A DNA stretch of 44,635 nucleotides from Synechococcus sp. ATX 2A4 (lineage in GTDB: Bacteria; Cyanobacteriota; Cyanobacteriia; PCC-6307; Cyanobiaceae). Positions within the stretch are counted from its first letter, which is position 1. Each line of letters begins with the position of its first letter. Positions 33,773 through 42,228 of the stretch are shown here, piece after piece. The stretch lies in assembly GCF_024346375.1 (NCBI RefSeq), contig NZ_JAGQCV010000016.1, positions 1 to 44,635 of the forward strand. The letters are read 5' to 3'. The notes under the pieces were generated by a model, which saw only the letters and a list, made by a program, of their open reading frames with translations, was not told where the DNA came from and ran no database searches. A program made the translations under genes and the position numbers.

Positions 33773-34699
33773 TTGACCCCCTCCCGTCTTACCAGCCGAC
33801 TCAGCAGCCGTCGCCGCGGTGAAGCCGGCAGCCGCTGGGTGCGGGTGGCCATTGCCGTGCTGGCCACGGTCGGTGTGATCGATACCGGTGCCATCACCCT
33901 CAAGCGCTGGGGCCTGATCGGCCCGCTCAGCTGCCCCGGTGGTGGGGATGGCTGCGACAAGGTGCTCAGCAGCGTCTGGGGCAGCCTGTTTGGCCAGCCC
34001 CTGTCGCTGTTCGGTTTTCTGGCGTATTCGGCCTTGCTGCTGCTGGCCGTGCTGCCGCTGGTGGTGCGCGGCGAGCGCGGCAGCGACCTGCAGAGCCGCA
34101 GCTGGTGGGGCCTGTTCCTGCTGAGCGGCGCCATGTCGGTGTTCAGCCTGGTGCTGATGGGCCTGCTGATCTTCAAGATCCAGGCGTTTTGTTTCTTCTG
34201 CGTGCTCTCCGCGCTGCTCAGCGTGTCGGCACTGGTGCTCAGCCTGATCGGTGGTGACTGGGAGGATCCAGGCCAGCTCCTGTTCCGCGGCGTTCTCGTG
34301 CTGTTGGTGGTGGGCCTCGTTGGGCTCGGCTGGGCCGCCTCCGTCGACAGGCCGGCCGCCCTCAGCACCCAGGGCCTGCCTCCTGAAGTGGTCCGTCCCA
34401 GCACGGAAGCCACCATCTCCCTTGCCAATCACCTGAAGGCGGAGGGCGCCGTGATGTACTCGGCCTATTGGTGCCCCCACTGCCATGAACAGAAAGAGCT
34501 GTTCGGCAAGGAGGCCTACAAATCGCTCACCATCATTGAGTGTGCCCCTGATGGCGCCAACAACCAGACCGAACTCTGCAGGGAGAAGAACGTTCAGGGC
34601 TTCCCCTCCTGGGAAATTCGTGGCGAGATCACCTCTGGCGTGAAGCCGCTCGCCGGCCTTGCCAAGCTCTCCGGTTACACCGGACCTGACAACTTCTGA
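33773..34699 (+). CDS. Vitamin K epoxide reductase-thioredoxin fusion (thiol oxidation)
   Basis: 308 residues if TTG 33773 is the start; no ATG exists before the first helix. VKOR part: loop Cys54 and Cys61 (LSCPGGGDGCDKVL) and membrane CFFC (Cys140, Cys143). Thioredoxin-like part: CPHC at 234-237 (YWCPHCHEQ), with Cys257 and Cys269. Cyanobacterial VKOR proteins of this design oxidise the Trx domain with plastoquinone and make disulfides in the lumen or periplasm, and are needed for PSII assembly in some species. The usual four-helix core and single-chain Trx domain are complete. Convergent with nadB. Confidence 0.93.
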   Translation: MTPSRLTSRLSSRRRGEAGSRWVRVAIAVLATVGVIDTGAITLKRWGLIGPLSCPGGGDGCDKVLSSVWGSLFGQPLSLFGFLAYSALLLLAVLPLVVRGERGSDLQSRSWWGLFLLSGAMSVFSLVLMGLLIFKIQAFCFFCVLSALLSVSALVLSLIGGDWEDPGQLLFRGVLVLLVVGLVGLGWAASVDRPAALSTQGLPPEVVRPSTEATISLANHLKAEGAVMYSAYWCPHCHEQKELFGKEAYKSLTIIECAPDGANNQTELCREKNVQGFPSWEIRGEITSGVKPLAGLAKLSGYTGPDNF

Positions 34700-34730
34700 G
34701 CGGTGCTTCCAGAGCGTGAATCGCTAGCGG

Positions 34731-36488
34731 CTAGCCACTAAGCGCGTCGGCCAGTGGTGCCGTGCCGATCCCCTGCCCCAGCGTCTGCACGGTGTGGCGT
34801 TGCCAGAACGGTTGGGCACTCGGGCAATCGGTGCGGAAGTGACCCCCTCTGCTTTCGGTGCGAAACAGGGCGGCTTCCATCAACAGTTCGCCCAGTTCCT
34901 GTTGCCGCAAGAGATCCTGCAGCGGCCGAATCAGCTTCAGCTGATCCGCGTGGATCTCCAGCTGATCCATGGTCGCCAGCCGTGCCACTTCGGCCAGCAG
35001 GGGCACGCTCTCAAGCGTGCTGCGTTGCCTCTGGATCGCCGCCAGACCCTGGCGCAGGCTCGTGCCCCGTCGTTCAACACCGGCCACCCTCCAGCAGTTG
35101 CGGCGCAGGGATGCCACCAGGGCAGCAATGGCTTCAACGCTCACCATGCTGCCGAGACCGGAGCTAACGGCGCTGCATCCGGCACCGTTGCCCTTGACGC
35201 TTGCGTGGGAGCCCGACAACGAAAGCTCCGCCGTGGCACTGCGCGCCGCAGTACCAGCACGTGGTGCCGTCGAGCTGGCGTTGAGCTGGATCCGGCTCAA
35301 CTGGCGCGCGAACACAAGACACTCCATCAGCGAATTGCTGGCGAGTCGGTTGGCCCCGTGCACTCCTGTGCAGGCCACCTCCCCCACGGCATACAGGCCA
35401 GGAATGCTGGTGGCGGCGTTGAGATCGGTGCTGACCCCTCCCATCCAGTAGTGGGCTGCCGGAGCGATCGGGATCGGTGCATCGGCCGGTTCGAGCCCCA
35501 GCTGGCGGCAGCGGCCCAGGATCGTGGGGAACTGCTTCTCCATGCGTGCGCTGCCGATGGGGCGCAGATCGAGCCAGAGGTGATCCACGCCCTGCTCGTG
35601 CATCGTGCGCACCAGTGCCCGGCTCACCTGGTCGCGAGGCGCAAGATCCCCGCCCGCCAGAGTGCGCACCGGGCTGCGGCCCTGCCTGTCGAGCAGCTTG
35701 GCACCTTCGCCCCGAACGGCTTCCGAGATCAGGAAGTGAGGAGCGCCAGGCAGCATCAGCGCCGTGGGGTGGAACTGCACGAATTCGAGATCCCGCACCT
35801 GCGCGCCCGCCCTCCAGGCCATGCCCACGCCATCGCCGGTGGCTTGCGAAGGATTGGTGGTTTTCTCAAACAGATGGCCGCCGCCGCCACTGGCCAGCAC
35901 CACGGCCCCGGCGCGCAGCCAGCGCACCTGGTTGCCTTCCAGCACCTGCAGCCCCTGGCAACGGCCGGCATCGATCCAGAGCTGCAGCGCCATCACCCCC
36001 TGGCAGCGCACCAGCAGGGCGCGCCGATCGACCGCCCGCTCCAGTGCATCCACCAGGGCTCCGCCGGTGCGGTCCTGAGCGTGGAGCACGCGGCGATGGC
36101 TGTGGGCCGCTTCCAGGGTGGTGCTGAGGTTGGCGCCATCCCGATCGAAGTCCATCCCCAGTTGAAGCAATCGTTCCACGCAGTGCGGGGCTTCATGAAC
36201 GAGCAACTCCACGGCGGCGGGATCGCAGAGCCCTGCCCCGGCCTTGAGCGTGTCCTCCCGGTGGCTGGCGAAGCTGTCCTCGGGGCGGGTCACGGCGGCG
36301 ATGCCCCCCTGGGCCCAGCGGCTGGCTGAGCGTGGGCCCCGCTCCTTGCTGAGCAGCAACACCCTCAGTTCGCTCGGCAGCTCCAGGCAGGCCATCAGGC
36401 CGGCCGCACCCCCGCCCACCACCACCACATCCCAAGTGGCCGCCAGCGGCGGCTGGTGGGACGAGGGGCCAGGGGTCGGTGCGGTCAA
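34731..36488 (-). CDS. nadB: L-aspartate oxidase
   Basis: 585 residues from TTG 36488; no ATG occurs before the FAD motif, so the start is uncertain. The N-terminus has VVVVGGGAAGLMACLELP, then RSASRWAQGGIAAV, HYWMGGVSTDLN and CTGVHGANRLASNSL, all typical of the succinate dehydrogenase/L-aspartate oxidase flavoprotein group, with the NadB pattern. It oxidises aspartate to iminoaspartate for NAD synthesis. A Ser/Ala-rich insert of about 45 residues separates the FAD domain from the C-terminal helices. It ends 31 bp from the VKOR stop. Confidence 0.92.
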   Translation of the reverse strand: MTAPTPGPSSHQPPLAATWDVVVVGGGAAGLMACLELPSELRVLLLSKERGPRSASRWAQGGIAAVTRPEDSFASHREDTLKAGAGLCDPAAVELLVHEAPHCVERLLQLGMDFDRDGANLSTTLEAAHSHRRVLHAQDRTGGALVDALERAVDRRALLVRCQGVMALQLWIDAGRCQGLQVLEGNQVRWLRAGAVVLASGGGGHLFEKTTNPSQATGDGVGMAWRAGAQVRDLEFVQFHPTALMLPGAPHFLISEAVRGEGAKLLDRQGRSPVRTLAGGDLAPRDQVSRALVRTMHEQGVDHLWLDLRPIGSARMEKQFPTILGRCRQLGLEPADAPIPIAPAAHYWMGGVSTDLNAATSIPGLYAVGEVACTGVHGANRLASNSLMECLVFARQLSRIQLNASSTAPRAGTAARSATAELSLSGSHASVKGNGAGCSAVSSGLGSMVSVEAIAALVASLRRNCWRVAGVERRGTSLRQGLAAIQRQRSTLESVPLLAEVARLATMDQLEIHADQLKLIRPLQDLLRQQELGELLMEAALFRTESRGGHFRTDCPSAQPFWQRHTVQTLGQGIGTAPLADALSG

Positions 36489-36497
36489 CGGAACGAC

Positions 36498-36526
36498 AAA
36501 AAAGCCGCCGGATGAACCCCGGCGGC
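36498..36526 (-). terminator. Rho-independent terminator after psbU
   Basis: Read on the minus strand: GCCGCCGG and CCGGCGGC form a perfect 8-bp stem with a 7-nt loop, followed by T6. It lies 27 bp after the psbU stop and 10 bp before the nadB start. Confidence 0.92.
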
Positions 36527-36552
36527 CAGATAGGAATCAGAAAGGAGCTGAA

Positions 36553-36930
36553 TCAGCGGTAGACCCCGTTGTTGATGCGATCAAAACCTTCGTTGAGCGC
36601 AATGGAAGGAGGGGTGATCGTGAAGTTATCGCGGTACTTCTCAAACAGCTCCTTCTGGCGCTCCGTGAGGTCGAGGCTGAGCACGTCGTCGATGGTGTTG
36701 TAGGGCCCGCCCAGCACGATCTTGCCCGCCAGCGTGGGGTACATCCCCGGGAATTGCTGGAAGCTGCGGACCGGAGAATTGTTGAGATCCACCTTCCCCA
36801 CGGCGGCGGCGATCGTGTCGTCCACCAAGTTCCGCGGGGCTTGCGCGAAGGCCGCCGGCGGCAGAGCCATGGCCATCAGCAGGCCCGCAAGAAGCACACC
36901 ACTCGTTAGCCAGGCAACCACCCGTTTCAT
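36553..36930 (-). CDS. psbU: Photosystem II 12 kDa extrinsic protein
   Basis: 125 residues from ATG 36930, with AGGAG 8 nt upstream. Signal peptide with cleavage after AFA (about residue 29). The mature part has NLVDDTIAAAVGKVDLNNSP, SFQQFPGMYPTLAGKIV and the end NEGFDRINNGVYR, all typical PsbU. It binds the lumenal face of PSII with PsbO and PsbV, near CP43, and stabilises the oxygen-evolving cluster. It has its own terminator and is transcribed alone. Confidence 0.97.
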   Translation of the reverse strand: MKRVVAWLTSGVLLAGLLMAMALPPAAFAQAPRNLVDDTIAAAVGKVDLNNSPVRSFQQFPGMYPTLAGKIVLGGPYNTIDDVLSLDLTERQKELFEKYRDNFTITPPSIALNEGFDRINNGVYR

Positions 36931-37075
36931 CGAAAATCTCCTGTTGAGGCTGCCGGTCGGCACCTCGGCAACGCTACAGCGCCTGCTTGCGATCCCCACC
37001 AAGCCAACCCCTGGCTTTTGCAGTTCTTCAATCGACGCACGATCGGGCGCGATGGGGCCGGCGTCGGAGGAGCGC

Positions 37076-37858
37076 TCAGATCAGGCCACTCAGGTGGGGG
37101 CTCAACAGCGCCGCACCCAGGAAAAGACCATCAACGGCCAGGGTGGTGATCAGGGCAGCGGCGGCCACCCGGCCACCGGTTCCCCGCAGCCACCAGCGAC
37201 GCCCGAGCAGGATCAGCCCGGTGGCGATCGCAGCAATTTCGACCAGGGCCAGCGGCTGCAACACCAGGGCTGCGGCCTGGCGCAAGAGCTCAGGCGCCTG
37301 TTGAACCGGTGCCTGAAGCACTTCCGGCCAGAGCGGCATCACGCCAGTGAGCAGCATGGCGCCATCGGTGCAGGCCGTGCCCAGCAAGGAGGCGAGATAG
37401 AACGCCCCTGCGCTACGCCAGCGGGTCGAGAGTCCTGCCCAAGCGATCGGCACAGCGAAGGCTTCGACCGGTAGATGCCAGGCCGGGTGCAGCCGGAGCC
37501 AACCCCAGAAGAGACAACCCGCCAGCCAACTGCCGCTGAAACCCACCAGCACGGCGCCCAGTTCGCGCCACTGGCCCTGGCCGCCCCAGCCCAGAAACAA
37601 CCCGGCGCTCAGCAGCACGGCGGTGAAGGCGGTGGCACTGGCGGGATGCAAGCGCACCCATGGCGCCTGCAGAAACACCGGCAGTGCAACAAGCAGCCCC
37701 ACGGTGAGCGGCAGAAGCCAGCCCCGCTCGCGCGAGACAGGGGCGAGCCGGGCTGGCCAGGTGCTCCCGGATGGCTGCGGTAGGGCCAGAACCACCTCGG
37801 GGGATCGCTCCAGAGTCGAGACGCGGGCAAGGTAGAGCGAAACCCCGGGCACCTGCAT
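37076..37858 (-). CDS. DUF3120 family membrane protein
   Basis: 260 residues from ATG 37858. LPVFLQAPWVRLHPASATAF, GFSGSWLAGCLFWGWLRLHP and HLPVEAFAVPIAW match DUF3120, a cyanobacterial family. About six hydrophobic segments after a 40-residue soluble N-terminus. Function unknown. Divergent from uppP with 93 bp between starts; no operon partner. Confidence 0.82.
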   Translation of the reverse strand: MQVPGVSLYLARVSTLERSPEVVLALPQPSGSTWPARLAPVSRERGWLLPLTVGLLVALPVFLQAPWVRLHPASATAFTAVLLSAGLFLGWGGQGQWRELGAVLVGFSGSWLAGCLFWGWLRLHPAWHLPVEAFAVPIAWAGLSTRWRSAGAFYLASLLGTACTDGAMLLTGVMPLWPEVLQAPVQQAPELLRQAAALVLQPLALVEIAAIATGLILLGRRWWLRGTGGRVAAAALITTLAVDGLFLGAALLSPHLSGLI

Positions 37859-37951
37859 GTATGAAGAAAGGTTGCCAACCTTAGGGGATGGCCCGGTGGC
37901 TGGCGCCAGTCACCCGCCATAAGGTCACTCCATGTCCTGACGGCCCTCCCC

Positions 37952-38827
37952 ATGCCTCCTGCCTTTGCATCCCAGCCACCGGGACTGCTGGAGGCCTGCT
38001 GGCAGGCTCTTGTGCTGGGAGTGGTCCAGGGTCTGACCGAGTTCCTGCCGATCAGCAGTACCGCCCATCTGAAGGTCGTGCCCGTGCTGCTGGGCTGGGG
38101 TGACCCCGGCGTTGCCGTCACGGCTGTGATCCAGCTCGGCAGCATTGCCGCCGTGGTGGGGTATTTCCGCCGTGACCTGCTGGATGTGGCGGCGGGCATG
38201 TCCCGGGCCGTCCGTGATGGGCAATGGCGTGATCCGTCCGCCCGGCTGGGCTTGGCGATGGCCGTCGGCACCCTGCCGATCGTGGCCGCCGGCGGCGCCA
38301 TCAAGCGCTTCTGGAGCGGTTACGAAACCTCCGTGTTGCGCAGCGTCCCCTCGATTGCGATCGTCTCGATCGTGATGGCGCTGCTGCTGGCCTGCGCTGA
38401 AGTGGTGGGGCGCCGGCGCAAGGAACTGCCCCAGGTGCGCCCCGTCGATGGCCTGGTGGTCGGGCTTGCCCAGATGCTGGCGATCATTCCGGGCGTCTCC
38501 CGATCCGGCAGCACCCTCACCGCCTCCCTGTTCGATGGCTGGCAGCGCCCTGCTGCTGCGCGCTTTTCGTTTTTGCTCGGCATTCCGGCGATCACCCTGG
38601 CCGGGCTGGTGGAGTTGAAGTCGGCGTTTGCTGCCAGCGCCTCGTTGGGCCCTCTGCCTCTACTGGTTGGGATCCTCTCGGCGGCGGTGGTGTCGTGGCT
38701 GGCAATCGCCTGGCTGCTCCGCTTCCTTCAGGCCCACAGCACCTGGGTGTTCGTGGCCTACCGGCTGGTGTTCGGCGTGGCACTGCTGGTCTGGGCCCGT
38801 CAGGCGGCCCCGGTCCTGCTCAATTGA
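37952..38827 (+). CDS. uppP: Undecaprenyl-diphosphatase
   Basis: 291 residues from ATG 37952. The two signature loops are complete: QGLTEFLPISSTAHL (26-40, catalytic Glu30) and PGVSRSGST (180-188, active-site Arg and Ser). Seven to eight membrane segments. UppP removes phosphate from undecaprenyl pyrophosphate so the lipid carrier can be reused for peptidoglycan and other surface glycans, which the glycosyltransferases at 2227-7579 would also need. A plus-strand series of genes follows after 116 bp. Confidence 0.95.
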   Translation: MPPAFASQPPGLLEACWQALVLGVVQGLTEFLPISSTAHLKVVPVLLGWGDPGVAVTAVIQLGSIAAVVGYFRRDLLDVAAGMSRAVRDGQWRDPSARLGLAMAVGTLPIVAAGGAIKRFWSGYETSVLRSVPSIAIVSIVMALLLACAEVVGRRRKELPQVRPVDGLVVGLAQMLAIIPGVSRSGSTLTASLFDGWQRPAAARFSFLLGIPAITLAGLVELKSAFAASASLGPLPLLVGILSAAVVSWLAIAWLLRFLQAHSTWVFVAYRLVFGVALLVWARQAAPVLLN

Positions 38828-38943
38828 ACGCGCTGCCCAGAGCTTCCCTGCGCTGACCGGAGCTGATCTCAACAGAGCCGTGGAGGCAAGGCCCCCAGCC
38901 CTGCCTGCTGGGTTCCACACTGGAGCCTGATGTCCAGCGCCCG

Positions 38944-40332
38944 ATGTGGAACGAACCATCCGCCGGCCTGGCGTTGGCCGATGCCACCCCGGGCCGTCAG
39001 CCCCAGCCCGCCGTGGTGGCCACGGTGGAGCCCGGTTCGATCGGCGAAGAGCTGGGCTTTCAACCCGGTGACCGGCTGCTGAGCATCAATGGGGTGCGTC
39101 CCCGCGACCTGATCGATCTGCAGGTGCTGGTGGGCGAAGAAGAGCTGGTGCTGGAGGTGGAGGATCCCGGCGGCGAGCGCCATCGGGTGGAGCTGGAAAA
39201 GGAGGCTGATGAGGGGCTTGGGCTGGGCTTCACCGAGGCGCTGTTCGATGGCCTGCGGCAGTGCAACAACCACTGCCCCTTCTGCTTCATCGACCAGCAG
39301 CCGCCTGGGCGTCGCGGCAGCCTCTACCTCAAGGACGACGACTACCGCCTCAGCTTTCTCTACGGCTCGTACCTCACCCTCACCAACCTCACCGCCGCCG
39401 ATTGGGAGCGGATCGAGCAGCAACGGCTGTCTCCGTTGTTCGTCTCCGTCCACGCCACCGACCCGGACCTGCGCAGCCGCCTGTTGGTGAATCCGCGTGC
39501 CGGCCTGCTGTTGGAGCAGCTCGACTGGTTCGCCCAACGCCGCCTGCAGATCCACGCCCAGGTGGTGGTCTGCCCGGGACTCAACGATGGTGCGGCCCTC
39601 AAGCGCACCTTGCTGGATCTGGCGGAGTTTGCGTCGGGCCCCTGGCCTGCCGTGCTTTCGGCGGCTGTCGTGCCGGTCGGCCTCACCCGCTTCCGCCCCA
39701 GCGACGATGGCCTCAGACCCGTCGATTCTGCCTGTGCCAGGGGGGTGATTGCTCTGGTGGAGAGCCTGCAGCAAGGTTTCCAGCAGCGGCTCGACACCCG
39801 CTTCGCCTGGCTTTCCGATGAGTGGTATCTGATGGCCGGTCTGCCCCTGCCGGAGCGCGTCAACTACGAGGATCTGCCGCAGCAGGAGAACGGCGTCGGC
39901 AGCATTCGCGCCTTCCTCGAAGCGCTGGATCGGGCCACCATCTCCTTGCCGAAGCGGCTGCCTGTTCCGCGGCGCGTCAGTTGGGTGGTGGGTGGCCTGG
40001 TGGGCGGCGCGCTCGCCCCCGTGGTGGAGCGGCTCAACGCCGTGCAGGGGCTGCAGGTGCACCTGCACGGCCTGCCCAGTCCCTACTGGGGGCAGGATCT
40101 GGTGGTCACGGGCCTGCTCACCGGTTCAGATCTGCTGGCGGGCCTGGCCGGGGCTGATCTCGGCGACATGCTGCTGCTGCCAGGGGTGATGCTGCGCCAG
40201 GGAGAGCCGGTGTTTCTTGACGATCTTCCCTTGCGCGAGATCGCGGAACGTCTCGGGGTGCCGATCCGGGTCGTGGATGGGGCAGATGATTTCGTGTCTG
40301 CCTGTGTCGGCGCTCTCCCCCATCTTCCTTAA
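38944..40332 (+). CDS. TIGR03279 family cyanobacterial FeS oxidoreductase (PDZ + DUF512)
   Basis: 462 residues from ATG 38944. A PDZ-like N-terminal domain (about 20-75: VEPGSIGEELGFQPGDRLLS) is followed by the cluster motif QCNNHCPFCFIDQ (Cys107, 111, 114), and a DUF512-type C-terminal region (YFxY-like pattern PERVNYEDLPQQENGVGS). The CxxxCxxC is that of radical SAM enzymes. The family is near-universal in cyanobacteria and its reaction is not established. It sits 29 bp ahead of the TolC-like gene. Confidence 0.9.
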   Translation: MWNEPSAGLALADATPGRQPQPAVVATVEPGSIGEELGFQPGDRLLSINGVRPRDLIDLQVLVGEEELVLEVEDPGGERHRVELEKEADEGLGLGFTEALFDGLRQCNNHCPFCFIDQQPPGRRGSLYLKDDDYRLSFLYGSYLTLTNLTAADWERIEQQRLSPLFVSVHATDPDLRSRLLVNPRAGLLLEQLDWFAQRRLQIHAQVVVCPGLNDGAALKRTLLDLAEFASGPWPAVLSAAVVPVGLTRFRPSDDGLRPVDSACARGVIALVESLQQGFQQRLDTRFAWLSDEWYLMAGLPLPERVNYEDLPQQENGVGSIRAFLEALDRATISLPKRLPVPRRVSWVVGGLVGGALAPVVERLNAVQGLQVHLHGLPSPYWGQDLVVTGLLTGSDLLAGLAGADLGDMLLLPGVMLRQGEPVFLDDLPLREIAERLGVPIRVVDGADDFVSACVGALPHLP

Positions 40333-40361
40333 GCTCGGGAAACCACCAGGACTCACGACGC

Positions 40362-42161
40362 GTGCGCCCTTCCGTCCTTGCTTCGTGTGCTCTGGCAGGG
40401 ATGGTGTGCCTTCCGCTCGGTGCACGTCCATCTCTCGCCCAGGGCTCCTTTGGCCAGCCGGCCAATTCCAACGCTGTTGCCCAGCAGCCCGCCAAGGCGG
40501 CTGAGCCCACCACCGGCGCTGCTGCCGATCCGTCGGCCCCCGCTGCCGTCCCGCCTGTCGTCGCCGGCTCCAGTGCCCTGCCCCTGGCCACCGATCTCAA
40601 GGGCGATCGCCCCCGCTCGGATCCCTCGGTGCTCACGCCGGCGGCCCGTCAGTTGCCCGAAGCGCTCCAACCGCTGCTCGCTCCCCCCTCGCTGGCACTG
40701 CCCGATCGGCCCGCCCAGGTGCGGATCCAGCAGCTGCGCCCGCTGGGGCTGCAGGAGGTGGAAACCCTGGCAGAGGTGAACAACCCCAACCTCAAGGCGG
40801 TTGCTTCGCAAGTGGACCAGGCCCAGTCGAACCTTCGGGCCCAGATCTCGGCGTGGTACCCCAACATCAACCTCACCACCCAGAACAATTTTCCGGCGCT
40901 GCGCAACAACTACAGCTTCCAGAACTCCTCCACGGGATTGTTCGCTCCAACCGGTGCCACCCGTGGCGCGCTGGTGGGTGCAGCGATGAACATCGGCATC
41001 AACTGGGATCTGATCAACCCCCAGCGGGTTCCCCAGATCGCCGCCGCCCGCGACAACTTCGAGAAGGCTCAGAACCAATACCTGATTGCCCTGCGCGATC
41101 TGCGTCTGCAGGCTGCCCAGGCCTACTTCGACCTCCAGCTCAGCGATGAGGGGGTTCGAATCGGTCAGGAATCCGTGCGTGCCTCGCTCGTCAGCCTCAA
41201 AGATGCCCGTGCCCGCTTCCAGGCTGGTGTGTCCACCAAGCTGGACGTGCTGCAGGCGGAAACCCAGCTCGCTCGCGACCAGCAACTCCTCACCAACCAG
41301 TTGTCCTCCCAGGCGATCGCCCGCCGCAGCCTGGCCTCTCTGCTGGATCTCCCGCAGGACGTCACCCCCACGGCCAAAGAACCTGCACGGGTGTTGGCCA
41401 CCTGGATCCCCTCACTGCAGGAGAGCATCGTGGCGGCCTTCGCTTTCCGCGAGGAGCTCGATCAGGTGTTGCTCGACATCTCGATCGCCAACAGCAACGC
41501 CAATGCGTCCCTCGGCGCGACGCAGCCATTCCTCAGCATCGTCAACAACTTCGGCTGGGACCGCAACAATGGCCAGACCAACGTCCCCGAGGGACAGTCG
41601 ATCAACTTCGACAACTACGCCTACTCCCTCGACAACGCCATTGGCCTGAACCTCCGCTGGACGCTGTTCGATGGTGGGCGCGCCGCTGCCGAATTCCGTC
41701 AGCAGAAGCAGGCGGCCCAGCAGAGCCGCTTCAACTTCGCCAGCCGGCGGGACGCGATCCGTTTTGAGGTGGAAACCAGCTTCTATCAGCTGCTTCAGAA
41801 CAATCGCGACATCACCACCACGTCACGGGAGGTGATTTCTTCCCGTGAAGCGCTGCGGTTGGCCCGGCTGCGCTTTCAAGCCGGTGTCACCACCCAGCGG
41901 GAAGTGGTCGACAGCCAGCGCGACCTCACCCAGGCGGAGGTGCGTTACGCCACCGCCGTCACCGACTACAACAAGCGGCTGGCGGAACTGCGCCGGCGCA
42001 CGGGCCTCGATCAGGTGGCCATCTGCAAGCCTCCGGCTCTGACAGCCGTGAAACCCGCGGTGGATCCCGCCACCCAGATTTCGATCGATCCCCAGCCGCT
42101 GCAACCGGCCTGTCAGGCCGAGGTCCGCGGCCCCGGTGGCGGGGTTCCGCTTTCCCGCTGA
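40362..42161 (+). CDS. TolC-family outer membrane efflux protein
   Basis: 599 residues from GTG 40362 (AGGA upstream). Signal peptide with cleavage after SLA (about 26). A low-complexity Pro/Ala-rich linker of about 90 residues follows, then the TolC fold (about 120-560) with two related helical halves: NPNLKAVASQVDQAQSNLR and LRLARLRFQAGVTTQREVVD. TolC forms a trimeric tunnel across the periplasm used by type I and RND exporters. No inner-membrane pump gene is next to it. Larger than E. coli TolC because of the linker and the C-terminal 40 residues. Confidence 0.9.
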   Translation: MRPSVLASCALAGMVCLPLGARPSLAQGSFGQPANSNAVAQQPAKAAEPTTGAAADPSAPAAVPPVVAGSSALPLATDLKGDRPRSDPSVLTPAARQLPEALQPLLAPPSLALPDRPAQVRIQQLRPLGLQEVETLAEVNNPNLKAVASQVDQAQSNLRAQISAWYPNINLTTQNNFPALRNNYSFQNSSTGLFAPTGATRGALVGAAMNIGINWDLINPQRVPQIAAARDNFEKAQNQYLIALRDLRLQAAQAYFDLQLSDEGVRIGQESVRASLVSLKDARARFQAGVSTKLDVLQAETQLARDQQLLTNQLSSQAIARRSLASLLDLPQDVTPTAKEPARVLATWIPSLQESIVAAFAFREELDQVLLDISIANSNANASLGATQPFLSIVNNFGWDRNNGQTNVPEGQSINFDNYAYSLDNAIGLNLRWTLFDGGRAAAEFRQQKQAAQQSRFNFASRRDAIRFEVETSFYQLLQNNRDITTTSREVISSREALRLARLRFQAGVTTQREVVDSQRDLTQAEVRYATAVTDYNKRLAELRRRTGLDQVAICKPPALTAVKPAVDPATQISIDPQPLQPACQAEVRGPGGGVPLSR

Positions 42162-42228
42162 ATGCCCCTTCTCCGTTGGCTGTCTTGTTTCCGTTGATAA
42201 GGTCACGGTGTCGTCGCCGACCACCCGG

